NCBI GenBank assembly: GCA_015069135.1
Contig: SVJE01000001.1
Location: forward strand, 227,316 to 291,315
Origin: Oscillospiraceae bacterium
Lineage (GTDB): Bacteria > Bacillota > Clostridia > UBA1212 > SIG427
Reading direction: 5' to 3'
Length of the DNA: 64,000 nucleotides
Shown here: positions 7,733 to 16,777 of the stretch, piece by piece
Position numbering within the stretch: the stretch's first letter is position 1
How the letters are laid out: the number at the start of each line of letters is the position of its first letter
Made by a program: the position numbers and the translations under genes
The notes under the pieces: generated by a model
Database searches by the model: none
Told to the model about the DNA's origin: nothing
The model's input: only the letters and a program-made list of their open reading frames with translations

Positions 7733-9107
7733 GTTTTGTAAGCTTAACGGGACCAAAGGCAGGAACACTGAAACCTTCTGAATCTGTCAGATTACATATA
7801 GTATTTAAACCGTAACAATAGTATAAAGAAAATTCTGTTTGTTTAAATCTTTCCGGTGGCAAACATGTTTTTATAATTACCTTATTATCTTCAATCCTGC
7901 AGGTATAAATAGACTTTGTATAATCTTTGACTTCTTTATCATCATAGATACAGAATCCATAGGGTTGAGGTTCTGCTTTTAAACCATCAATGTTTATATA
8001 TGGCACAATGATTTTTGAAAAATCACCTCTGAAATCATCAACTTCCACATGAATATTTTCAATATCAACTTTGATTTCTCTTGGCTTTCTTCCATGAATT
8101 AAAGCTTCCATAAGTTCAGCAGCATTTTTACCTAAAGATATCTGACTGTTTCTTGAAAGATGAATTGTATCATCAACTGTATATGATGTTACATAAGCTG
8201 TTGTGAAATTATCTATTTTACAGGATAAATTTCTCTGAATTTCACGAACATCATTCCAGTCAATATTGTTGTCGCCAATAGGAAAAGGTACTGTAGTGTA
8301 AACATGACCAATCTGCACCTGGACAATAGGTAAATTTTTACCGAAATCTGATCGGACTGATTTAACAAAGTTAAGCATTTTTTCTTCATAAACAAGTTTG
8401 TCTCTTGGGTTAGTTTCTGAACATCCCTGGTACCAGAACATCCCTCTGACATGAGAACCATTCGCTTTAAAACGTCTGTACATTGCTCCGTACAGACTCT
8501 TATCGCCACCAAGATCTCTTCCGTCAGGAGACCATTGATCCATTGTTGTTCCACCGTGAGCACATGGAATTAATCCTTGCGGAACCCTTTCATATTTGTT
8601 CATTGATTCAGCAAAAAAATATCCGGGTCCTACACAACGATTGTTTATATAGTGTTCACTATTAGCTCTTGTTGCGCCAAGAACATCAGTGTGAACTTTA
8701 TCGTATGTATCATATGTTTTATGGATTATGGGAGTCGCAGCTTCCCATTGGTTTTTCATTTCAAGGTTTCTGATTTCCGGATTTCTGTTAAAGTTTAAAT
8801 CATCCTTTGTACAGGCACCTACACCTTCCATATTGGATTGACCGGCAAGAAGCCATAAATCTCCGACATAAATATCGGTAAAATGTTCATTTTCGATATA
8901 AAGCTCATATGGACCACCTACAGGAATGCCTGATAAAATATATGCATTTTTTTCTTCAGGGATTTCCTTTATTACTAACGGATAATTTATACCGTTAGTA
9001 GATGTGTAATAAGGTACATTATCTATTTTATTTTCTGTATATATTGTAATTTCGCTTAAGTCATCAGCATTACGCTGCATAACCATACCGTTCATTATTC
9101 CAATCAT
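7722..9107 (-). CDS. Cytoplasmic SGNH sialate O-acetylesterase-like protein
   Basis: A 461-residue esterase of the sialate O-acetylesterase (SASA) type. DLWLLAGQSNMEGVG holds the nucleophile S91, and DDTIHLS supplies the likely Asp and His of the triad near residue 315. The N-terminal 80 residues and the region after residue 340 look like beta-sandwich flanks. No signal peptide is present, unlike the four paralogues at 15-22 kb, so intracellular deacetylation of imported sugars is inferred. The minus-strand ribosome site GAGG is about 7 bases before the ATG. The substrate could be an acetylated hexose, xylo-oligosaccharide or sialic acid. Confidence 0.85.
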   Translation of the reverse strand: MIGIMNGMVMQRNADDLSEITIYTENKIDNVPYYTSTNGINYPLVIKEIPEEKNAYILSGIPVGGPYELYIENEHFTDIYVGDLWLLAGQSNMEGVGACTKDDLNFNRNPEIRNLEMKNQWEAATPIIHKTYDTYDKVHTDVLGATRANSEHYINNRCVGPGYFFAESMNKYERVPQGLIPCAHGGTTMDQWSPDGRDLGGDKSLYGAMYRRFKANGSHVRGMFWYQGCSETNPRDKLVYEEKMLNFVKSVRSDFGKNLPIVQVQIGHVYTTVPFPIGDNNIDWNDVREIQRNLSCKIDNFTTAYVTSYTVDDTIHLSRNSQISLGKNAAELMEALIHGRKPREIKVDIENIHVEVDDFRGDFSKIIVPYINIDGLKAEPQPYGFCIYDDKEVKDYTKSIYTCRIEDNKVIIKTCLPPERFKQTEFSLYYCYGLNTICNLTDSEGFSVPAFGPVKLTKLTF

Positions 9108-9137
9108 AGAAAAACCTCGTTAATAAATATTTATAGG

Positions 9138-9166
9138 TGTAATTATAACATTTAATGTGATATAAT
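9138..9166 (+). promoter_or_regulatory. Candidate promoter of addA
   Basis: TGTAAT at 9138-9143 and TATAAT at 9161-9166 with a 17-base spacer, 27 bases before the addA ATG. Confidence 0.5.
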
Positions 9167-9193
9167 TGTAGTAATATTTTTCAGGAGATAAAT

Positions 9194-12100
9194 ATGAGTT
9201 GGACAACTGAGCAGGAACAAGCTATAAAACTTAATAATACCAATCTTCTTGTGTCTGCAGCGGCAGGTTCAGGTAAGACTGCTGTACTTACAGAACGAAT
9301 TGTAAATAAAGCAGCTACAGATATTGATATTGACAGAATGCTGATTATTACATTTACTAAGGCTGCTGCTTCTGAAATGAGAGAAAGAATAAGCAATCTG
9401 ATATCTTCTAAAATAGATAATGGTGATGGAGACATCAACAGACTTATTAATCAACAAGCTTTAATGTCCAAAGCAAGTATTTGTACCATAGATAGTTTTT
9501 GTAAGCAGGTTGTTACAAGGAATTTTACAATTAGTGGAGTGGATTCTTCCTTTGCAATTGGTGATGAAGAGGAACTTGAGGTAATCCGTCAGGAAATTTT
9601 TGATGAAATGTTAGAAGAGTACTATCTTAAAGGTGAAGAAGCTTTTAAGATTCTTGCTGACTATTTTTCCGGTAAGAGCAATGATGTTTATTTAAGAGAT
9701 GCAATTTATGATGTACATAAATTTATATATACTATGCCGGATCCTATTGAATGGTTAAGAAAATCTATTGATATGTATGATTGCAATACAAAGGAAGATT
9801 TAGTTAATTCTGTATGGTATAAAGAAATAATCAACCATGCAATTACTTTGTCCCTGAATTGTAAAATTGAAGCGGAAAAAGCATATGATTTATCTATGTC
9901 ATATAGTGCACCATCTGTATCAAATGTACTTGCTGAAGATATTACTGCATATGATAATTTGTATGAATTTATTTCGGAGTCAGGTCGTTCCTGGAATGAA
10001 ATTTCAGAGTATATAAATAAGTTTGAATTTAAGAGAAGAAGTAAACATTCACAGGACGTGGCTGATGATGTTAAATTTGTTGATGGATTAAGATCAGATA
10101 TAAAGAGTACATTTAATAAATTAAAGAAAATATTTAATGCTGATGAAGCTGTTTTAATTAATCAAGTTAAAACACTTAAACCTATTATGGAAATTGTTTT
10201 TAAATTGGTATGTGATTTTGATGAAAGATATTCTTCTTTAAAAATTCAAAGACAAATATTAAGTTTTAATGATATTGAACACTTGGCTCTTAAGGTATTA
10301 AGAGTGCCTGAAATTTCTTCTATGTACAGTAAGTTGTATTCTGAAATATATATAGATGAATATCAGGATACAAATATGCTTCAGGAAGCTATTATTGCTA
10401 CTTTTTCAAAGCCGGATAATGTATTTATGGTTGGCGATGTTAAGCAGAGTATTTATGCTTTCAGACAAGCATGTCCGGATTTATTTATTGATAAAGAAAA
10501 CAGATACAATAAACCTGATTGTATTTCTGAAGATACCGAGGGATGTGTTATTAAACTTTCTGCTAATTTCAGAAGCCGCAGAAATGTTGTAGATGCTGTA
10601 AATGATATTTTTTGTAAAATCATGAACAGAAATACTTGTGGTGTAGAATATTTTGATGACGATAAACTTTATTATAAAGCAACATGTTATAAATCTTCTG
10701 AAGACCATGTTTGTTATAAGCCTGAAATAATGGTTTGTGAGGGTGGTATTGAAGATGAGTTTAATATGATTGGTAAAAAAATAAATGAGCTTATTAAGTC
10801 TGAAATGCCTGTCTATGACAAATCTATTGATGGATTAAGACCGGTTAAATATAGTGATATTGCTGTTCTCAGCAGAAAACTGGGTAACAACAGTAATATA
10901 ATTAATAAAATTCTACAAAGTCACGGAATTCCTTGTTATTCTGAGGAAAAAGGTGGCTTCTTCGAGGATTTTGATATTAATCTGATATTGTCAATTGTAA
11001 GAATTATTGATAATCCCTTGCAGGATATACCGCTTATTACAGTTCTTCGTTCACCGATTTTTAATTTTTCTGAAGATGAACTGGCCAGAATCCGAATTAA
11101 TGACAGAAATCATTGTTTTTATAATTCGATGAAAACAATGAATAACGAAAAAATTATTTATTTCTTTGAAAAATATCAGGAATTTAAAGAAAAAGCAAAG
11201 ACTATGTCCATTTCTTCTTTTGTATGGATGCTTATTACAGAAACCGGATATTATGATTATGTTGGTAAATCTTTATCAGGAAACAGACGACAGGCAAATT
11301 TAAGATTACTTTTTGACAGAGCTGTTGCATTTGAAAATAGTGGTAAGAGAAGCTTTTTTAAGTTTATAAATCACATTGAAAAAATTATGAAACAGGAAAG
11401 CAGTAGCCAGCTTGCATCTGTTACTACAGAGGGCATGGATGCTGTTGCTGTAATGACCGTTCATAAGAGTAAAGGTCTTGAGTTTCCTGTGGTATTTGTT
11501 TCAAAGTGTAGCGACAGTTTACATGGGAAAGGATTTAATACACCTTCTTTTGATATTAACAGAGATTTGGGTATTGCAATGAAATTGTATAACAATCAAA
11601 AAGATATTTTTGAAGATTCTTTTATTAAAAAATCAATTTCAATATATGAAAACAGGACTGAAATTGCAGAAGAAATGCGAATTCTTTATGTTGCAATGAC
11701 CAGAGCCCGTGAAAAACTTTTCGTAACCGGAACAGTTAAAGAAATTAATGATTTCCGGATTAAAGGTGAGATTCCTTCCGACTTTAATGTTATTACCGGT
11801 AAAAGTTTTCTTTCATGGATTGAACTTGCAGCAGATAGGACATACTGGGACGTCCATAAAGAACTTGAAGTGGAAATTCCGGAAGAACTTGTTGAATACA
11901 ACAGTAAAGAATCTCCTTATGCGCCTACAACAGAAAGAAACAATTTTTCTTTTGAAGAATGGTCTTATCCGTATAATAATGTTAAAGATCTTCCTTCCAA
12001 GATGTCTGTTTCTGATATTAAAAAACGCAATCTTGATGAAGATAATTTTGATTATTCTTTAGAGCCCAAAATGATAAATTTATTTGAGAATATATTAATT

Positions 12101-12658
12101 GGTTCTTCTAATGAAGTTACAGGTGCAAAAATAGGTACTTTATTACATGAATGTCTGAGAAGAGTTGATTATATAGAGTGCAGAAATGCTCTTGTAAATG
12201 ATAAATCTTGTCATGAGAAACTTAAAAATATATTTATTAAACTAATTGATAAAATGGTCGAAAATGGTTTTGTGTTAAATGATGAGCGAGCAATTATTGA
12301 CCCTGAATTGCTTGTTGGTTTCTTTATGTCTGAAACAGGTAAAAGAGTACTTGATAGTGAAAATGTCAGAAGAGAAGTGCCTTTTACAATCCTTCTTGAT
12401 GCTGATTCAATTAAATCAGGAAGTGAAGGTAAAGTAACTGTTCAGGGTATCATTGACTGCTGTTTTATAGAAGGTGGAGAATATGTTATTGTTGACTATA
12501 AAAGTGATAATGTGTACGGTGATGCATTAAAAGAAAGAGCTCTTTCATATAAAACACAGTTGGATTTATATGCTAAAGCTCTCAGTACAATCACAGGTAT
12601 TAATGTTAAAGAAAAAATCCTCTATTTTTTAAGATCAAATGTTGAATTTAAAGTGTAG
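9194..12658 (+). CDS. addA: AddA, helicase/nuclease subunit A
   Basis: A 1154-residue UvrD-like ATPase with a C-terminal nuclease, the AddA subunit of the AddAB (RexAB) enzyme that processes double-strand ends for recombination. Walker A (AAAGSGKTAVL, residues 22-32), the DE-box region YIDEYQDTN, the motif TVHKSKGLEFPVVFV and EEMRILYVAMTRA are helicase motifs. The end carries GTLLHECLRR and, later, IVDYKSD, the RecB-family nuclease elements. These rule out PcrA/UvrD. AGGAG precedes the ATG by about 8 bases. addB, normally just upstream, is absent here and replaced by a divergent esterase gene. It converges on the LCP-like gene with a 1-base gap. Confidence 0.95.
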   Translation: MSWTTEQEQAIKLNNTNLLVSAAAGSGKTAVLTERIVNKAATDIDIDRMLIITFTKAAASEMRERISNLISSKIDNGDGDINRLINQQALMSKASICTIDSFCKQVVTRNFTISGVDSSFAIGDEEELEVIRQEIFDEMLEEYYLKGEEAFKILADYFSGKSNDVYLRDAIYDVHKFIYTMPDPIEWLRKSIDMYDCNTKEDLVNSVWYKEIINHAITLSLNCKIEAEKAYDLSMSYSAPSVSNVLAEDITAYDNLYEFISESGRSWNEISEYINKFEFKRRSKHSQDVADDVKFVDGLRSDIKSTFNKLKKIFNADEAVLINQVKTLKPIMEIVFKLVCDFDERYSSLKIQRQILSFNDIEHLALKVLRVPEISSMYSKLYSEIYIDEYQDTNMLQEAIIATFSKPDNVFMVGDVKQSIYAFRQACPDLFIDKENRYNKPDCISEDTEGCVIKLSANFRSRRNVVDAVNDIFCKIMNRNTCGVEYFDDDKLYYKATCYKSSEDHVCYKPEIMVCEGGIEDEFNMIGKKINELIKSEMPVYDKSIDGLRPVKYSDIAVLSRKLGNNSNIINKILQSHGIPCYSEEKGGFFEDFDINLILSIVRIIDNPLQDIPLITVLRSPIFNFSEDELARIRINDRNHCFYNSMKTMNNEKIIYFFEKYQEFKEKAKTMSISSFVWMLITETGYYDYVGKSLSGNRRQANLRLLFDRAVAFENSGKRSFFKFINHIEKIMKQESSSQLASVTTEGMDAVAVMTVHKSKGLEFPVVFVSKCSDSLHGKGFNTPSFDINRDLGIAMKLYNNQKDIFEDSFIKKSISIYENRTEIAEEMRILYVAMTRAREKLFVTGTVKEINDFRIKGEIPSDFNVITGKSFLSWIELAADRTYWDVHKELEVEIPEELVEYNSKESPYAPTTERNNFSFEEWSYPYNNVKDLPSKMSVSDIKKRNLDEDNFDYSLEPKMINLFENILIGSSNEVTGAKIGTLLHECLRRVDYIECRNALVNDKSCHEKLKNIFIKLIDKMVENGFVLNDERAIIDPELLVGFFMSETGKRVLDSENVRREVPFTILLDADSIKSGSEGKVTVQGIIDCCFIEGGEYVIVDYKSDNVYGDALKERALSYKTQLDLYAKALSTITGINVKEKILYFLRSNVEFKV

Positions 12659-12659
12659 T

Positions 12660-13682
12660 TTATGAAAATGCCAGGTCAAGAATTTCTGTGGCAGCTTTTC
12701 TTTCACCGGATTTAATATTTAGGATTTCGTTATTATAGGTTATATAAAAATTGTTGTTATATACAGGTGTTCCGGTAAGACGATAGAAATTTACCTTGTC
12801 CTTGTTTATTTCGCAAAGTTTATATGTCATACCTTTCAACATTGAATCAGTTATATTAGAATCGCTTGTCTCCTTAAGTTTAGAAAAACCATCGTTGATT
12901 TTTTCCTGATAATCAGGTGTGAATTTGTTAATGAAACCATTGATAAAAATATATACAAAGTCATCTGACATGGCTGAATGAATTTCTTTTGCATAGTTTT
13001 CGTTATAATATCCATCATAGTATTCAATTATTTCACCATCAAGAGCAGCATAATCATCTTCTATAAAATTAATTAAATTTACAGCTGAATCACCGCTTAA
13101 TGTCACTTCACCGGAGGAATAATTAATTCCGGTAGAGTAAGTAATATTATCAGAATCAGAAGAAATGAATTTTATGCCATAAGGAAGTGTACATTTTACG
13201 GCTCCGAATGTTTTGATAAATGATGTAAGATCTTTATATGTAAAGGTACAGTATCCTGCTATATCAATTTGTAACAGAGAAGTAAGATAATCCGCAACTC
13301 CGGAACCTTTCTGACTCTTAAAGTATTCACCTAAAGTACATATCTGTTTTTTGTTTTCATGGTTTACAACCTTTAAGTCATCAGGAACAATAAGAAAATT
13401 TAAATCCTGTGTTTGAGGGTTATATTTAGAAATTAAGAAATCAACTGCACTTTTATCTTCTTTTGGAGTAAGAATAAACAACACATTATCTTTATAAAGG
13501 TCTTCTAACTGGTATTTTTCTGGATTATAAATATCTCCTACAGCAGGAAGTGGAGTAGGATTTCCTGGTTCTAATTGAACTTCTTTAGGGTCATAATTAA
13601 GTGCAGTAATAAAACCACCTATGCAAAGTGATATAAATATTATAATTGAAGCTGTCAAAAAAAATCTTCTTAAATTATCCAT
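12660..13682 (-). CDS. Degenerate LytR-CpsA-Psr-like membrane-anchored protein
   Basis: A 340-residue protein with one N-terminal membrane segment (residues 8-27) and a long outside domain. The middle stretch, with LGEYFKSQKGSGVADYLTSL, ITGYC-like strand and KTFGAVKCTLPYGI, follows the LCP fold in which undecaprenyl-linked polymers are transferred to the wall. The usual SIPRDT signature reads IVPDDL, so a conserved arginine is missing, and the C-terminal Arg-rich signature is not apparent. It may be a non-catalytic relative. GAGGAG, its ribosome site, lies inside the end of the upstream xer gene, so the two genes are probably co-transcribed. Confidence 0.55.
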   Translation of the reverse strand: MDNLRRFFLTASIIIFISLCIGGFITALNYDPKEVQLEPGNPTPLPAVGDIYNPEKYQLEDLYKDNVLFILTPKEDKSAVDFLISKYNPQTQDLNFLIVPDDLKVVNHENKKQICTLGEYFKSQKGSGVADYLTSLLQIDIAGYCTFTYKDLTSFIKTFGAVKCTLPYGIKFISSDSDNITYSTGINYSSGEVTLSGDSAVNLINFIEDDYAALDGEIIEYYDGYYNENYAKEIHSAMSDDFVYIFINGFINKFTPDYQEKINDGFSKLKETSDSNITDSMLKGMTYKLCEINKDKVNFYRLTGTPVYNNNFYITYNNEILNIKSGERKAATEILDLAFS

Positions 13683-13689
13683 GTTTTAT

Positions 13690-14649
13690 TTACTCCTCGT
13701 TTTTATGCTGGTCAGGTTTAAAATTTGCTAAAGGATTTTTACTGACCGCTTCTTTAATTCTGGCATTGTTTACATGTGTATATATTTCCGTTGTTGCAAC
13801 ACTGGAGTGTCCCAATATTTCTTGTAAAGCTCTTATATCAACATCACCATGAGAATACATAAGAGTTGCAGCTGTATGTCTTAATTTGTGTGTTGAATAT
13901 TTTTTTGAGTCAAGACCTGCAAGCTTTATGTATTTTTTAACAGTATATTGGACTGTTTTTGTGGAAATCCTTTGTCTTCTTTTACTGAGAAATAAGGCGT
14001 ATTCGCCAATGTCTTCAGTTTTTGGTCGAACCAGAAGGTAATTTTTTATTGCATCTATACAGGAATCGTTTAAATAAATTGTTCTTTCTTTGTTTCCTTT
14101 ACCGGTTACAATCAGTGTATCACCAGAAATATCTGAGATATTTATACCGACCAATTCCGAAAGTCTCATGCCGCAATTTAAAAATAGAATTATAATGCAA
14201 TAATCCCTTTCTTTAAATTCACCGTCAATAACATTCAAAAGTTTATGACAATCATCAAGTTCTAAATATCTTGGCAATGTTTTTGTGATTTTAGGTGAGT
14301 CAAGCTCTTGGGCAGGGTTAGTAGAGATTAAATGTGCTTTTGAAAAAAGATATTTGAAAAATGATCTTAAGCATGCAACTTTTCTTGCTCTTGTAACAGC
14401 TTTATCACCACGTTCTCTGTTTGTATAATTTAAAAATGCATATAAATCGGTCAGAACAATTTTGTCAAACATTTCTATGGTAAAATTCTCAGGTTTATCA
14501 ACAAATTTTCTTTTACATATGAACCTGAAGAACATTAATAAATCATAACGATATTCTTTTATAGTATTTTGAGATTTGCCTGCAATAGCTTCTAAATACA
14601 CAAGAAAATCTTCTGCGTAAAAGGGCAGTGGTGTTGATGCCGCACTCAT
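13690..14649 (-). CDS. XerC/XerD-like tyrosine recombinase
   Basis: A 319-residue tyrosine recombinase with an N-terminal SAM-like domain (about 8-105) and a C-terminal catalytic domain. The full catalytic set is visible: R162 (CGMRLSEL), K184 (TGKGNKER), H254 and R257 (HKLRHTA), H281 (LGHSS) and Y290 (TTEIYTHV). Length and position among housekeeping genes fit a chromosome-dimer-resolving Xer protein rather than a phage integrase. TGGAGG is 7 bases before the ATG. It follows the zinc-ribbon gene and precedes the LCP-like gene by 7 bases. XerC versus XerD cannot be settled without a tree. Confidence 0.88.
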   Translation of the reverse strand: MSAASTPLPFYAEDFLVYLEAIAGKSQNTIKEYRYDLLMFFRFICKRKFVDKPENFTIEMFDKIVLTDLYAFLNYTNRERGDKAVTRARKVACLRSFFKYLFSKAHLISTNPAQELDSPKITKTLPRYLELDDCHKLLNVIDGEFKERDYCIIILFLNCGMRLSELVGINISDISGDTLIVTGKGNKERTIYLNDSCIDAIKNYLLVRPKTEDIGEYALFLSKRRQRISTKTVQYTVKKYIKLAGLDSKKYSTHKLRHTAATLMYSHGDVDIRALQEILGHSSVATTEIYTHVNNARIKEAVSKNPLANFKPDQHKNEE

Positions 14650-14691
14650 TTAAATACCTCCAAAGAATTTTATGTATTTAATTATACAAAA

Positions 14692-15099
14692 TTATGCTCT
14701 TGTTGTAAATTCTGTTTTGCACTTATTGCAGTTTATAGTAATCTTTTTACCACCTAATCGTGGTACTCGCAAATTTGTTTTACAGTTAGGACATTTAAGA
14801 TATTTATAAGTCTTTCTGTTCCGGAATTTTTCTTTATTTAAATTAAGCTTTGATTGAACAGGAAACCAGAATTTAAGAAATTTATCGTTTTCTATCCTTC
14901 TTTTTTGAATATTTTTAGATAAAAACCTGAAAATGAACCAGGCTAGTGGTATCCAATTTATAAAAATAATCCAAGAAACATCAAAAAATATATTCAAAAT
15001 ATTGCTAATGATAGTAAATAGCAAAGATGTGATTATCAGTGCTAAGTTAAGCTGATCAGCGCCATATCGTCCATACATAAATCTTCTTAAAAAATTCAT
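14692..15099 (-). CDS. Two-TM membrane protein with C-terminal zinc ribbon
   Basis: A 135-residue protein with two membrane segments (about residues 20-38 and 43-60), a basic linker and a C-terminal zinc ribbon, CPNC near residue 103 and CNKC near residue 124. Such small zinc-ribbon membrane proteins are common in Clostridia and lack an assigned role; an inward-facing ribbon could bind RNA or a protein. GGAGG lies 8 bases before the ATG. It is divergent from the first secreted esterase gene. Confidence 0.7.
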   Translation of the reverse strand: MNFLRRFMYGRYGADQLNLALIITSLLFTIISNILNIFFDVSWIIFINWIPLAWFIFRFLSKNIQKRRIENDKFLKFWFPVQSKLNLNKEKFRNRKTYKYLKCPNCKTNLRVPRLGGKKITINCNKCKTEFTTRA

Positions 15100-15114
15100 T
15101 TTAACACCTCCGTG

Positions 15115-15144
15115 TGGACATTATACCACGGAATGTGATAAAAT
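15115..15144 (+). promoter_or_regulatory. Candidate promoter of the first esterase pair
   Basis: TGGACA at 15115-15120 and TAAAAT at 15139-15144 with an 18-base spacer. A short palindrome, CCGTG at 15110-15114 with CACGG at 15127-15131, overlaps the -35 region. Confidence 0.45.
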
Positions 15145-15178
15145 GAGAAAAGATATTAATGTAGGAGGTCTTTTTCAT

Positions 15179-16777
15179 ATGAAGAAGGTATTGAAAGTAT
15201 TATTGCTTTTAGTTCTTGTTGCTGCAACTGTTGTTTCTACAGCCGGTTGTGCACAGACATTTAAACAGGTTTCTGGTGCAGATGAAAAGAAAGAAAAAGC
15301 ACTTAAAGCTCAGCCTGAAATAAGTGATCCGGGAAATGCTGTTGAGTATACCGTATCAAAAACATTTAGTTCTGATATGGTACTTCAGCGCGACAAGGTT
15401 ATTCGTGTCTGGGGTTGGAGTCAAAATAAAGGAAGTTATATTTATGGTGAACTTTTAGGTGAAAAGCGCTATGCTCAAATTGATGAAAATGGTCAGTGGT
15501 TATTAGAATTTTCTCCTAAAAAATATTCAACAGAAGGTACAACTTTAAAAATATATCCTAAAAATGGTACTGAAACTATTTTTGAAAATGTACTTATCGG
15601 CGATGTATGGATTGTGTCCGGTCAGTCTAATGCAGAATATTCTTTCAAAGAAATGGCTGTTATGTACACAGAGTGTTATGACTATATTGATTCAAATGAT
15701 AATATAAGACTTTATCGTGAGAATAAAGCTGATGCCCATGTAAATGGTGCTCAGATTTGTTATGGAGAACAGTTGGATGTTATCAATCCGGAATATAAGT
15801 GGGAGAAAACAACTGTTGAATCTGTTGAACCATTTTCTGCTGCCGGCTATTCTTTTGTAAAAGAATTATCAAGAAATACTGATATTCCGCAGGGTATTAT
15901 TATGGCTGCAGCCGGTGGTTGTTATATAAATGAATTTATGACACCAAAGACAGGTGCTAATACTAGTGTATTTGCAAAAGTTTGGGCAGAAGAACAAGCT
16001 ATTTACAAATACTTCTTAGCTCCCTTTAAACACATGGCTTTAAGAGGTATTCTTTTCTATCAGGGTGAATCTGACAACCAGTGGCCAAAGCTTTATGATG
16101 ATATGCTTGCTGACTGTGTAGCAGGTTGGAGAGAGGATTTTGATAGTACATTTGCTTTTTACAACATTCAGTGTACTTCACATTCAGCTTTAGTACAGGC
16201 ATTCCCGGGACTTCCCGGATTAAGAGCTGCACAGCTTGATGCTTATTATAAGATTCCGAACTCTTACCTTATTTCCACATTGGATGTAGGTTATAGGTTA
16301 AGAGGTGAAGGTGAGCCAGAGGAAGATTATGCTCATACTTTCAATAAAAAAACTATCGGTGAAAGAGCAGCTCACATTGCTTTATCTGAACTTTACAACG
16401 TAAAGGGGTTTGAATATAAATATGTAGCAGCTCCACTTCCTTCAAAAGTTAAATGGTCTAAAGATAGTGTTTCTATTGACTTTACTAATGTTGGCGATGG
16501 TCTTAAGGCTTACGAAGGTGATCTTATCGGCTTTAAAATTATGCTTGAAGATGAATCCATAGTAAATGCATCAGCAAAAGTTGTTGATAAAAATACCGTT
16601 AAAGTTTATATACCTTCTAATTTAGAGATGGATTACATAGCGGTTTGTTATGCTTATGAGCATTCTGCTTTATTAGAAGAAGCAAATCTTGTTAATAGTA
16701 ATGACATTCCTAGTCCTACTTTTAAATTCTACACAAAGGAGTATATAAAATTAGATGAACAGACTATGGCTCGTTAA
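15179..16777 (+). CDS. Lipoprotein sialate O-acetylesterase-like enzyme (array copy 1)
   Basis: A 532-residue lipoprotein. The signal sequence ends in a lipobox (STAGC, Cys24), so the enzyme should be tethered to the outer face of the membrane. The SASA/SGNH domain has the nucleophile S150 in WIVSGQSNAEYS and an Asp/His pair in EEDYAHTF. A C-terminal beta domain follows. Unlike the next three copies it has no dockerin. ATG 15179 is chosen over an in-frame ATG 12 codons upstream because GGAGG at 15164-15168 is 10 bases before it. Expected reaction: removal of O-acetyl groups from a glycan; substrate unknown. The gene end overlaps copy 2 by 23 bases. Confidence 0.88.
   Translation: MKKVLKVLLLLVLVAATVVSTAGCAQTFKQVSGADEKKEKALKAQPEISDPGNAVEYTVSKTFSSDMVLQRDKVIRVWGWSQNKGSYIYGELLGEKRYAQIDENGQWLLEFSPKKYSTEGTTLKIYPKNGTETIFENVLIGDVWIVSGQSNAEYSFKEMAVMYTECYDYIDSNDNIRLYRENKADAHVNGAQICYGEQLDVINPEYKWEKTTVESVEPFSAAGYSFVKELSRNTDIPQGIIMAAAGGCYINEFMTPKTGANTSVFAKVWAEEQAIYKYFLAPFKHMALRGILFYQGESDNQWPKLYDDMLADCVAGWREDFDSTFAFYNIQCTSHSALVQAFPGLPGLRAAQLDAYYKIPNSYLISTLDVGYRLRGEGEPEEDYAHTFNKKTIGERAAHIALSELYNVKGFEYKYVAAPLPSKVKWSKDSVSIDFTNVGDGLKAYEGDLIGFKIMLEDESIVNASAKVVDKNTVKVYIPSNLEMDYIAVCYAYEHSALLEEANLVNSNDIPSPTFKFYTKEYIKLDEQTMAR

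Noticed and set aside
9194..12658. UvrD/PcrA helicase
   Set aside because: The C-terminal RecB-type nuclease motifs and length identify AddA.
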